Notes under the pieces: model-generated
Told to the model about the DNA's origin: nothing
What the model saw: the letters and a program-made list of their open reading frames with translations, nothing else
Databases searched by the model: none
Assembly (NCBI RefSeq): GCF_045106495.1
Contig: NZ_JBGCEQ010000019.1
Coordinates: 1-64,000 of the forward strand
Length of the DNA stretch: 64,000 nt
From: Roseobacter sp045106495
Lineage (GTDB): Bacteria; Pseudomonadota; Alphaproteobacteria; Rhodobacterales; Rhodobacteraceae
Reading direction: 5' to 3'
Shown here: in pieces, positions 31,201 through 36,306 of the stretch
Layout of the letters: each line of letters begins with the position of its first letter
Position numbering within the stretch: position 1 is the stretch's first letter
Made by a program: the position numbers and the translations under genes

Positions 31201-33716
31201 CTGATGGTACCTTCGATGCAACGGGTCTCTTCGACTACGACGACAATTTGGCCTATAGCGGCACCTTCACAGGTGACGATGTAGCCGAGATCGGGTTCGT
31301 CGCCTCCGTCGTTGATCCGTCGCAGAGTAATCTGGCCGTAAGCCCGGTCACCAAGCCGATCTACCTCGTCAACGAAGGTGGCCCGGTGGAAGGCGATCCG
31401 ATTGGCAACGATGGCACCAATGCAGCCGAAGTCTTTGCCGGCGAATCCGATCTGGTCACTAACGCGGACTATGCGGATGGGGTCACCGGATCGGCTGTGC
31501 TCGACATCATGGTGGGCGCGAGCGGTATCGACGCTTCAAACTTCGGGGCGAATTCCTTCCAGGTCACCAACACGGGTGGCAAGAAGATTTCCGCGGTGTT
31601 TATCGATGTGTCGGATGCGCTCTATCAGGATGTGGTCTTTGACCCGGATGGGGCCGGTGGCGACAACGTGGCCAAGGCCTGGGCGGTGAATTCCGCAGGT
31701 GGCACCGGAGCCTACATCGGCGGTGGCGAGGGCGGCTACTTCCTGCCCGGTCAGGATCCGCTGGCGAACACGACCGGTACCGGTCAGGCGTCCAACGGTG
31801 GCTTCAAAGGCGCAATCGTCAAATTCACCGACTTCGACAATGGTGAAACGGTTGGCTTCTCCGGCGACATGGACCCCAACTCTATCGCAGGTCTGACAAA
31901 GACCTCCGTGGACACGGGTGCCGTTGATGGCTGGGACGTGGGTGGTGTATCCGGTCACGAGTTGATCGGCTCGCGCTTCACCGTGCTCTTCGATGACGGG
32001 ACGACCGCTTCTGGTCAGCTCGGCAGCGACGGCAGCGCCTCCGGTTCGCAAGCTCTGGCGGATCAGGGTCTTACAAAAGCCACAACGCCAACGCTCGAGA
32101 TCAATGGCGTGGCCGCTGGCGGGACCGGAACCTACGGGGTCACGCAGCCGACCATCATCGTCACAGGTGATGTCGGAGATACCGTGCGGATTACCATGAC
32201 CAAGGGCTTTAACCCGGTGGAGAATAACGCCAGCGGAGTTGCCCAACTGGTTGAAGACCGTCTTGATCGCTACGACTTCCAAGCGAACAACAACTTCGAC
32301 AGCCAGTCCGTGGACGTGGTCATCGGTGCGGATGGCACCTTCGACGCAACTGGGCTCTTTGACTATGATGATCCAGTCGCCAACAATCAGGGGGACGGCA
32401 CCTTCGCGGGTGACGATGTGGCCCAGCTCGGGTTCGTCGCCAGCGTGATCGACACGTCGAACAACGACTTGCCGATCAGTGATGTCACCGCGCCGATCTA
32501 CCTGACCAACTCCGGCGGACCGGTAACTGGTGATCCTGTTGTTCCCGGCGATGGGTTCTTCGAGATCATTGGCTCGGGCACCAACAACGCCCGGTTCAAG
32601 ATCCAGGTCGAAGATCCAAACGGCACCGGCGGCACAAACCCAGGGTCGTTCTGGACGTATGCGACAGGTCCGGATGGAGATGGAAACCAGCCAAATCCAC
32701 AAGGAACCGGCTACTATATCTGGAAAGAAGGCGATGTTGCCGGCACCAACCCGGCACAGGGTATCATCGAATATGAAATCTTCATTCCAGAAGGGGATGA
32801 GGGGGTCTATACCTTCCGGGCACGAGGTTCACGTGACGACGATCCGGCAATTGCAAGCGATCAGGCCAACGATATCTGGTTCCGGATCGATGATGATGCC
32901 GAAGCGCTGCAGGTGAACGACACCAATTCGGTTTCCAACGCAGGGTTTGTGAAGGTCTTTGGGGTCGGCACAGGCGGCTGGGGTAACGGGGCAGTAATCG
33001 ATAGTGTCCTGGAGGAAGAAGCCAACTTTTCTGCTCAGTTCGAGTTGACGGCTGGCTTCCACACGCTTGCGATTGCGGGCCGCTCAGGTGGCTATGCGAT
33101 CGACTTCTTCGACTTCTACAAAGGTTCGGCACCAGCCGTTACCGCCTCCAATTCGAGCTTCGCAACCGACAATCCGGGGGGCGGCGTGGATCAGATTTCT
33201 TCGTCTATCAACGCCTCTTCGGATGACTGGGAAGGTATTGGCGGTGCGGGTAGCGGTGATCTGGAGTTCGGTGTCAATGGACTTACCCAGCAGTCGGTTG
33301 GCATGCGTTTCACCAATATCGACATTCCTGAAGATAGGGTGATCTCAGAGGCATACTTCCAGTTCCAATCCAATGGCAGTGATGGCAACGACAGCATCTA
33401 TGGGCCAGCGGTCTTCACGATCGAGATCGAAAACACGGAATCTGCGGTAACCTATTCCAACGGTTCCAAACCAGATTCCAGATCTTACCTGACCGAAGAC
33501 TTCGATTGGGTGCCCACACAGGATTGGGTTGACGACGGCATCTATCGGACGGGCGACATTTCCAGCCTGATCGAAGCTGTGGTCGGGCCAGATGGTGTGG
33601 AAGATGGGGCACTTGCTTTCCGCGTCACTGGAAATGGCGAACGCGCCGCCCATTCCTTCGACTCGGATGGCGCTGCACCAGAACTGATCATTGTCTTCGA
33701 AGACCTTCTGATTTGA
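16290..33716 (+). CDS. Giant secreted multidomain protein (5808 aa), quinoprotein-like head, malectin/Calx-beta/cadherin-like mosaic
   Basis: GTG start at 16290 with CTGGAGGA six bases upstream. No Sec signal is visible. Approximate domains: 1-700 glucose/sorbosone-dehydrogenase-like beta-propeller (ALVWGPDGRLYITEVDGDV, SPGYRNAYDVEVTDDGRVW); 1047-1185 RTX-like Asp/Gly-rich part; malectin-like at 1195-1367, 1501-1702 and 2390-2562 (VDLYFAEIF, VELHFAELF, LKLAELF); Calx-beta at 1707-1822 and 2569-2686; four LamG-like modules, three with an Asp-rich DPFxxDxDNG-type calcium loop; MopE-like metal motif at about 3090-3166; many cadherin/CADG repeats (DTDADGDDL); carbohydrate-binding-like modules at 3265-3440, 3548-3705 and 3915-4073; a tandem pair of about 380 residues each from 4665; a terminal carbohydrate-binding-like module and a tail ending FEDLLI, an acidic-hydrophobic type I secretion end. 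Probably an extracellular matrix or adhesin protein exported by the adjacent ABC system. Confidence 0.9.
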   Translation: MAVTNNFSASTLDLNGEVSLSQPTALVWGPDGRLYITEVDGDVKVLTVAFGDSNLADDDDTAQFFVTESTTVELIKGAVQNHDDDGIENNSVNRQVTGIDVTQQYDDAGNLMTLPDGTPMVTMYVTSSDNRIGAGGSGNDAGIDTNSGVITMMTQTGPDSWTAIDIVRGLPRSEENHATNGLEVIQEFAPDGVTLLSERMIVANGGNANTGAPSNNFAGQQEQPLSAAILEVDLTMLKGMPVLDDDGRAYVYDIPTLNDPARTDVGDDDANDPFGGNDGRNSAKLLDDGPVSIYSPGYRNAYDVEVTDDGRVWTYDNGANNNWGGRPIGEAGDNGGTTDNAQEAGYISTNLNNGEGNTNDDINLENWNPSNQDNFHEVTRSDDLNGGSLSVGGNGAVTTFVGPDGNTYVYGGHPNPTRAEGAKAGLLFSPDAGTDNAYLLVSAFDTYNEDGDNDPLTGTDYDQVVAWLAAVELNDADFPNIVPNPDGDGTITVGDDYVDPDLTDGEDADPANSLFGARSGDLTKKVLAVEPGVLYDIYSFADGSGEAVAAGGTPPSGGTLQGTAGIPADIAEIVAYRNEVEGDYLEGGKTDGALDSGGGSINGLAEYTSTILDEGDIKMSGAILATQLGGGNIIVMGRNADGTMSSTVSGSGFAVAADRTVVAASGGPLGISTVGDDYLERGLSQPFQGSIWTAVYNGVGAPSIEIFQPDNGAVPLAGAEIVNPTDRDLDGVDYVTDPFEFSDDNGYAISPGESIVLDFNPQNTNFTISLNGTGLLGAALDGDTPNRDAQTAAENFPDDQQFDGLYNIGENVLPGGNAPILQIKNVIAGTVVGDANTARDVLHTGILPSADTDRIVATMNIKNWIPAEGGVAAGQLTGMIFGDGTQENFLRVVFGAVDVGGGLVPGIEVGFEINDTNYTVLEQIALPGLSSSDISVLDLRLTINKAEGFTVGVDYRLEGAADFTALDLGGFVLPEGVLRDVLTGDHTIGTGAAEATSGAAIGFLAETSTGNGLETIDFNELRIEAFGNEIEASTAAEVAQAGTAGLDTVIYDGADITLALDDTVENFDGSGSDVDYVLTTNDSDNVIKVGSGANTITTGEGADSIQGSLDQLDGDTITDFSTDDEIIINGVSVDDLTVTYEAGSAIVKINDVVEFTLDGPEFTDFDPADGDSTFVFEDIEGGGVRLVAKAPLTPVIAINSGGPDALGLTVRDQVVDFVSDLPTAPKVGFNTGTTYNDYTNATAQSTDFPDTDLDPIHAYERSGNFATWSYNIDVPNGEYLVDLYFAEIFHGVQNTNDPNDKRTFNLEIEGDEVLSNYDIIDDAGAAATEVLKTFQVTVTDGQLNLDFIKIVDQAKLSGLVVWAIGGNFEPPADETAPEIISIVVENPPSVQDGARDVVVTLQDNAGFEEADFVGLTGADLTFSGIVPSAVGDPEVVLSQNGTIATLTYELQPPTGSNAWPTGEGQVSIAADAFGDAAGNSTDAASAAFILEPNLAALVPGTVVRAINVGTTDTTAAADLGTDLVEGGVDNNRYAGAIAADTLITDAAGNPIAFEADDAAYYTSPKTNAQLNANVDGESGPTGSNSGGVDLDGSALHTYRDSNTNVWTATYGGFANGTYVVELHFAELFQSAPGTRVGDFYINGELVEDNYDAFAEGGGADKPSSFSHNVAVTDGIIEITVDSTPANGGAGQAGYSAIVVYDAVPSDLPPTISVADVATAEGEDATITFTRIGDLTEAVTVEFSLTPDTAGAEDFGVAAPLTAVILAGDTTATVTVPIVDDEDEELAESFNVAITGVTNAATDAVISASSGSATVTIAANDQSVAIPAGGALFSLDFEGVTGEALAVGGFDDALGLGATIDEATSEVTGGKLVVQTAEGDINDGTDDGSINDFTKIVDVSDASLNELFLTTRFDNPFTQEMLTAQGVTGSAVPNYAQQGIVFGTGTQLTGQMVKLVWGGVAAGTTAPDATGIQMWSKGTGGVNQQATIAQMIEAGKDLFDVASVEMSLEINKSAGTVSQWVTLYDASGAIIGGTRPEATDGFFTTPPVGMPAAVLANLTSTTEATHFGVTSSDNTVSPGTITSFEASWDSLSLTSPQVEIVEGPDAAGGVVYGDFSDDGLAPTDIGAFENGSNLVTAQQVGDVGGRDRDYITFEVPEGQVLNAITLNSYDNEDPGDVQGFMALQEGPAVTVDPVTGAGLASLKGALVYGDGVLGNDLLALMAEGGVIQEGFSLPAFDLPLEAGTYTLWLNQGADLPTTVELDFVLADRPADVTLSIADAGDVVENGDFGVTVLAFDVTASDSFDGTLTVTYDTATDSGLTQDITFAAGVGALTVLVDNDNVDDGADPVTVTLTSAVDSVGTNTVAIASAATGDGNVIEDDIGSGTGKGAAVFALNVNGPEVTTTDGVTYAADSDDTAWTNSNKYTDGPGANGGNTALAGGDYNRDGATNADDALYINERWGGATNAMTYTTDGLAPGEYIMTLKLAELFDVNFTDNKRIFSVTINGNEVVTNLDLFDVPGLEVDQAYDVDVPVTIGVDGILNMSFSAFADNAKINAFALYEAVTVVDPTDVTISVADVSADEDSGAALVTFTREGDTTSAMTITFAVADGTGVAGVDYEVPATNTVTILAGETTADLSVTLINNLDQATEVKDFTVAITDVVADGGESVSLGNAAATVTIDDDEAFDPADIDGDGILNPVDPFAYDEDNGLGNVLTVGGTFRLDFDTDTADVFAPETGLTGIFVNTQGAASPGSSETDPYGDRTTEATSFVQDGLLNVTASDDDTNGTGTAINNRVKDNYVTGVDVSGVQEFSIETKVVNPWPTITSGTNGFQFASLGLHIGAGGTDDFIKLVYGVRNTQVNIEIASQGSASGPNVLTAVDYGGATEAASDIIFRFDVTKSSTSVAFEGLPTIIGYVTLLDVDGNELQTIATAEKQITGSLADAIEGNNPITGGTGGLAYGISITEAAGGAPGANGFTGQWDYLEITAPDNAPEVDAGILPQVATENTAIDFVLPLDVFKDDNGVANLTLSATLDDDSPLPAWLSFDPETGAFSGTPADGDGTITVKVSADDGTNPPVSTTFELTVTDIPGPFIWYADADGDGVGTSADQVTDYVAPGAPGDYVLSDLGDDLDDTDDTIYPDAPEINDGKDNDQDGDIDEDNQAPVAGNDDTASAPDQVVAFTRAGLLSNDTDADGDDLTFSLVADSGVNGVVSFDEESGIVSFTPSAGYEGPASFEYQIEDDFGGVTTQVVNITISNDGSLLFNELEVTNADTASYSQEDRTGTIVVDEETQEITLAGNAWKSVAIDSLIADGAPIEGPVVLDENALPEDFVVTEGMELWVTVNSSEIPELLGIGFDNDNNFKNEGTAIFQLGGTATTGFFNQDYNTYNPTSGVVPGEDVLFKIPLDGLIGMSFSKLVLVNDQDAEPQTATTTFSDIRIVTSTVANNTPPLAAEDDLRMESDDALVITTAELLANDTDADGDELTVTAVSAARNGTVTLENGLITFEAIPDFAGTASFEYTIADPSGATSVAKVDIEVLSPGGGDVVTDIDFSANAIESYDDQDSKPGTGFEVSPDGKSLTLDGNVWKKTALTEGDYTVTEDTVLRFDMTILNGSGEIVAIALENNNAYRGNDDVTFQLFGSQNFSQHSIQDYKDQYDTVGETVSYEISLAEFAGRSFSTLALINDDDVNGTSIAQFANVKLVEELGTSGEETDAPQIFGDAIPDQVVVEDTPFEIDLPFFDTDTPFEDLVFTITNPPAFLQLEAGNIAADGVLIGEPTNDDVGEYTVGVTATDPEGNSVTGTLQLTVENTNDAPEVTGVYADVGVIVNNQILLALPDGLFTDIDAGTVLVYSAEGLPEGVDIDPDTGAISGVPLESGDFEITIIASDGPVDDPDTLSASTTFTMDIASGPPRETVLIEAEDFTAFTDPEVDVEGFFTSFVGTASGNQLIRLGVNGEGSISTKLDAAGVVPGFYDISVIHFDENDGISAFTLKLDLGDGSEPTVIGSYTMDRTDLPGQGGTTQAGNINAAVFNTVNIPAGAQLIIEGVAESQPGPGNPGREVLRIDAVLLEPIDNTPPTITTPAEATIDEGTLLAADVDATDLEGSEVTYTIAGGDDAGLFDIDPVTGEVSFLAAPDFETPLDANGDNVYDVIVEASDGDVAAQQSLVITVADTDEAPVTEAQVSATTGENIADAVATVVATDPENAAITYTLAGTGADEALFTVDPVTGVVSFIAAPNFETPGDADVDNNYELDVNVSDGTNTVSVAVDVTVTDENDAPVADPAPVAASAIIDAPLAVSVAGLFSDEDVADTLTYTLVSGAPAGVTGIDVDGNLEGTPTEIGSFDVVIEATDGTEVVQATLPLLVDVADNTFGPVAPSQDLDTDGTVNALDDDVDGDGLINSADSFAYDADNGTLIADGESIDLTFDVNGTPYQNGFTGLLQGGTAGSAALAAFDEDTGVTTVANGLLSTTASTGDTGTSNDPEDDFQLGVKNADFTVEARVINPFETTPAVSFDQIGVHVGVDSADFVKFVFGNAVEFSSRTDDVETKATGGNQPLPAGLTTAGFSAVDVSLIVNSTSATAATITATATFLDTNGDPIAGATGVSFGSLAITGAMAAALADEAVGVGTGFTHAHAPSSAPFTAQLDSFKVTATDGGSVDPSNALAVFEGETDIFTGNSYGTNEVGAAVLEVMTGNNNIQSSNFGSNSFELTNTGDKQIAAVFIDVSTALYPDSVFDPDGAGGDDSVKPWGINSGGAQTGASISGGDGGYFIAGVDPLANTTGTGQASNGGYKGAIIKFTDFQNGETVGFSGDMDPNSIAGLDKGSTNGVDTNATNGWDVGGISGHEIIGSTFTVLFDDGSTATGQLASDGSAAGSQGLATEAGFASDAPTLTVNGFGAGDLGTYGGTQPTILVTGDPGSTVRITMTKGFDPVGNSTAGIDTLVEDRLERYDFKSSNAFDAQSVDVVIGTDGTFDATGLFDYDDNLAYSGTFTGDDVAEIGFVASVVDPSQSNLAVSPVTKPIYLVNEGGPVEGDPIGNDGTNAAEVFAGESDLVTNADYADGVTGSAVLDIMVGASGIDASNFGANSFQVTNTGGKKISAVFIDVSDALYQDVVFDPDGAGGDNVAKAWAVNSAGGTGAYIGGGEGGYFLPGQDPLANTTGTGQASNGGFKGAIVKFTDFDNGETVGFSGDMDPNSIAGLTKTSVDTGAVDGWDVGGVSGHELIGSRFTVLFDDGTTASGQLGSDGSASGSQALADQGLTKATTPTLEINGVAAGGTGTYGVTQPTIIVTGDVGDTVRITMTKGFNPVENNASGVAQLVEDRLDRYDFQANNNFDSQSVDVVIGADGTFDATGLFDYDDPVANNQGDGTFAGDDVAQLGFVASVIDTSNNDLPISDVTAPIYLTNSGGPVTGDPVVPGDGFFEIIGSGTNNARFKIQVEDPNGTGGTNPGSFWTYATGPDGDGNQPNPQGTGYYIWKEGDVAGTNPAQGIIEYEIFIPEGDEGVYTFRARGSRDDDPAIASDQANDIWFRIDDDAEALQVNDTNSVSNAGFVKVFGVGTGGWGNGAVIDSVLEEEANFSAQFELTAGFHTLAIAGRSGGYAIDFFDFYKGSAPAVTASNSSFATDNPGGGVDQISSSINASSDDWEGIGGAGSGDLEFGVNGLTQQSVGMRFTNIDIPEDRVISEAYFQFQSNGSDGNDSIYGPAVFTIEIENTESAVTYSNGSKPDSRSYLTEDFDWVPTQDWVDDGIYRTGDISSLIEAVVGPDGVEDGALAFRVTGNGERAAHSFDSDGAAPELIIVFEDLLI
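30282..32535 (+). repeat. In-frame tandem duplication, 1140-bp (380-residue) period
   Basis: Two consecutive modules starting at 30282 and 31422 share long identical stretches such as ANTTGTGQASNGG, NGETVGFSGDMDPNSIAGL and VRITMTKGF, and the order FxxVLFDDG...DGTFDATGLFDYDD. They differ by scattered substitutions and small indels, so the duplication is not recent. Each module looks like a jelly-roll or beta-sandwich of unknown family. Confidence 0.9.
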
Positions 33717-33738
33717 CCAGTTATTGAAAAAGAGAACG

Positions 33739-33765
33739 AAAGGGGCGTCTGATGGCGCCCCTTTT
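33739..33765 (+). terminator. Rho-independent terminator of the giant gene
   Basis: AAAGGGGCG (33739-33747) pairs with CGCCCCTTT (33756-33764), giving a strong 9-bp stem with an 8-base loop followed by a short T-run, 22 bases after the stop codon. Confidence 0.88.
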
Positions 33766-33905
33766 GCTTTGCAGGGCGTCCGATTTGAAGGCGTCAACGC
33801 CCAGTAAAAGAAGACTGTCTTTCGTGTAGTTTGGAATTTTAACTTATTTGTATGGTTTTGATAGGTCACCGCCGCTAATTGATATACCAAGTCGTTGGAG
33901 CAAGT

Positions 33906-34706
33906 GTGGTAGTTGGAAAAGTGTTTCAGTGGTTTTTTAAACCAACTGCGAAGCAGCAGTTGGAAGCTTCGGTTGGCGTGGCTCCGACAGAGCGTCTTTA
34001 TGTCGTTGGTGATATCCATGGGCGAAATGATCTTTTGGTCGCCATGTTGGACAAAATCATCGAGGACGCCGAAGCAGCAAGCGATGAACGGCGCCCACGG
34101 TTTGTCTTTTTGGGCGACTATGTGGATCGGGGCGATCATTCAGCAGAGGTTCTTGACACGCTGAGCACGCTCAAAGACGAATCCGCGCAGGCCTGTGAAT
34201 TTCTGATGGGCAACCATGAGGCCGCAATGCTGGCCTTTCTGGAAGATCCCGTGGCAGGTTCCGCTTGGCTGGGCTGGGGTGGGCGTCAAACGGTGCTGAG
34301 TTACGGGTTGGATCCGGTATCACGGGAGCCGGATGAGACGGAACTGTGCGACATACGCGAAAAACTGCAGGAAAAAGCCAGCATCCATCTGCCGTTTTTG
34401 AAATCGCTTAAACGCTATATTGTCTCGGGCGATGTGATCTGCGCCCATGCCAGCCTTGATCCGACACTCGTACTGACTGCACAACCTGATATGGCCTTGT
34501 TGTGGGGTCGTCGGCCGTCAGGTCAAAAGTCCGGCATGCCCGGGCGTCGGTTGATTCATGGCCATTTTGCGGAATATGAGCCCGTTGTGCGCCCGGAACG
34601 GATTTGCGTGGATACCGGGGCTTGTTATTCCGGCCGTTTGACTGCGGTCCGCCTGGATGAGGGCGCGCAATTTCTGCAAGTGGATGTGCTGGATCTTTTG
34701 TCGTGA
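33906..34706 (+). CDS. Calcineurin-like serine/threonine protein phosphatase
   Basis: This 266-residue metallophosphatase has all PPP-family signatures: GDIHGRND (about residues 34-41), FLGDYVDRGDHSAEV, LMGNHEAAML, CAHASLDP and a late HGHF. It belongs to the small bacterial PrpA/ApaH-like group. A GTG at 33906 is chosen because TTGGAG lies 5 bases upstream. The frame continues back to a TTG at 33879, and a GTG at 33921 is also possible. It overlaps the next gene by 4 bases, so it is translationally coupled to an O-antigen-ligase-like protein at the head of the plus-strand EPS genes. It may reverse phosphorylation in the EPS system, but its substrate is unknown. Confidence 0.87.
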   Translation: MVVGKVFQWFFKPTAKQQLEASVGVAPTERLYVVGDIHGRNDLLVAMLDKIIEDAEAASDERRPRFVFLGDYVDRGDHSAEVLDTLSTLKDESAQACEFLMGNHEAAMLAFLEDPVAGSAWLGWGGRQTVLSYGLDPVSREPDETELCDIREKLQEKASIHLPFLKSLKRYIVSGDVICAHASLDPTLVLTAQPDMALLWGRRPSGQKSGMPGRRLIHGHFAEYEPVVRPERICVDTGACYSGRLTAVRLDEGAQFLQVDVLDLLS

Positions 34707-36145
34707 GACGGCAGCGGCTGACCGGGCTTCAGGGTGTTATCGGGATGTTCGTGTTGGTGATTGTCTTGCTGTTTGCGCTTGCGCTCGGGGCGAACCGGCC
34801 GGTGTCGTGGTCCTTTCTGAGCCTTTTTGTCCTTTTTGCCTTTGCGCTTCAGGTCGCTGTGATCTTTGCAAATCCGCTGCCCTTGGCGCTGCGAGAGGCG
34901 TTTTTGCCGGGGGTTCTGTTTGTGTCGGCCGTGCTTTGGGGGTGGGTGCAGTCCACTCCGGGCGTGTTGACTGGTTTGGCGCATCCGGTTTGGGATCTGG
35001 TGCCGGAAGTGGCGCCAGCGATTTCGGCGGATCCGGGGCAGGGGCGTCATGCGGTCATGCGGCTTTTGTGCTATGCCTGTATTTTCGTGATGATGGTCTG
35101 GACCTGCACCAGCTCAACGCGCGCGGGTCTTGTGCTCAAGATCATCGCACTGTTTTCCAGTGCCTTGGCGGCTTATGGCCTTTACGCTTTTCTGACTGGC
35201 AGCAATGTCATTCTGGATGATTGGGCGCAGCGCGGCGTGGTGCAGGCCAGTTTTGTCAATCGTAACAGCTATGCCACTTACGCGGCCTTCGGGGTGCTGG
35301 CCAATATTGCCGCCTATCTTTTTGTGACCGAAAACAGCAACACAGGCCTTCGTTCGCGCTTGGAGGCGTTTTTCGGCGGTGGTTGGATATTTGGCCTGGG
35401 GGTTTTGCTCTGCCTTGGTGCATTGTCGCTGACCCAATCGCGGGCGGGGGGCGGTGCGGCACTTGCGGGCCTTGCGGTTTTTCTCGTGGCGTGGCGCGGC
35501 GGCAAAACCCGTTGGGATCCGGTCATGTTGGGGCTGATCGGTGCGGTGTTGATTTTCATTGGTGCCACCAGCGCGACGGGTTTGATGGAACGTCTTCTGG
35601 CGACGGATGCATCCGGCGGGCGGTTTGTTGTCTATCCCGGAATGATCGAAGGCATCCTGGATCGGCCTTTTTTGGGGCACGGTCTTGGTGCGTTTCACGA
35701 GGCCTTCCGACCCTATATTCCGCTCGAGGGCGCAGTGGGTGAATGGGTGCGGGCGCATAGCACCTACCTGGAAGTGGCATTCGGTCTTGGTATTCCCGCG
35801 GCGTTGGTTTTTTTTCTGGGGCAGGGGCTGCTGATCTGGCGCATCTGGCGGGGTTCGGTCGAACGCCGAAGCAACCGGGTTTTCGCTTGTTTTGCCCTGG
35901 GGTGCGTTGCCACGGCGGCCTTTCATTCTGTCTTTGACTTCAGTTTGCAGATGCCAGCGACGGCGGGCCTTTTTTCCGTGATCCTTGCTCTTGGGTTTGC
36001 ACAGAGTTTTGGCCGTGAGGCGATGGACCGTAAGATGCGGACAGACACCCCATCGGCGCGTCTGAGTTTTGAAAGCGAGAATGCAGGTTCTCGAAGTCGG
36101 GAAAAACTGCCCCAAGGACCTGCGGGTAGTGAATCCGACGATTGA
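34703..36145 (+). CDS. O-antigen ligase/polymerase-like membrane protein
   Basis: This is a 480-residue polytopic inner-membrane protein with roughly a dozen hydrophobic segments starting at MFVLVIVLLFALALGANRP. The family core of the Wzy_C/O-antigen ligase domain is visible: RNSYATYAAFGVLAN, the SLTQSRAGGGAALAGLAVFL segment, and a large periplasmic loop with GHGLGAFHEAF and AHSTYLEVAFGLG, containing the Arg and His residues expected for lipid-linked glycan transfer. It presumably polymerises or ligates EPS repeat units. The GTG start overlaps the phosphatase stop. A second, diverged Wzy-like protein is encoded at 51902-53257. The cytoplasmic tail (about residues 440-480) is polar. Confidence 0.85.
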   Translation: MRRQRLTGLQGVIGMFVLVIVLLFALALGANRPVSWSFLSLFVLFAFALQVAVIFANPLPLALREAFLPGVLFVSAVLWGWVQSTPGVLTGLAHPVWDLVPEVAPAISADPGQGRHAVMRLLCYACIFVMMVWTCTSSTRAGLVLKIIALFSSALAAYGLYAFLTGSNVILDDWAQRGVVQASFVNRNSYATYAAFGVLANIAAYLFVTENSNTGLRSRLEAFFGGGWIFGLGVLLCLGALSLTQSRAGGGAALAGLAVFLVAWRGGKTRWDPVMLGLIGAVLIFIGATSATGLMERLLATDASGGRFVVYPGMIEGILDRPFLGHGLGAFHEAFRPYIPLEGAVGEWVRAHSTYLEVAFGLGIPAALVFFLGQGLLIWRIWRGSVERRSNRVFACFALGCVATAAFHSVFDFSLQMPATAGLFSVILALGFAQSFGREAMDRKMRTDTPSARLSFESENAGSRSREKLPQGPAGSESDD

Positions 36146-36306
36146 AAATTAGCGAAAACATAAGACAATCAACCCTATAACGCAGTCGATTCATTATGAG
36201 ATTAGCCAGCAGCATGGTATGCCATTCAAGGCAGTTTTGTGAGAGTTCGTGTCCTGTTTAACGTCTGTGATACTCCAGTGCAGCGCAAAGTCTGAAAGGA
36301 CGGTTT
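36146..36306. other. Short intergenic region upstream of the wzc-like gene
   Basis: 161 bases with moderate A+T content. It carries the GAAAGGACGG ribosome-binding sequence of the next gene, and a promoter is likely because the upstream operon ends here. No clear operator was recognised. Confidence 0.4.

Noticed and set aside
35114..36115. 333-codon minus-strand frame opposite the O-antigen-ligase-like gene
   Set aside because: Low-complexity Lys/Arg/Gln-rich shadow of a hydrophobic membrane-protein gene.
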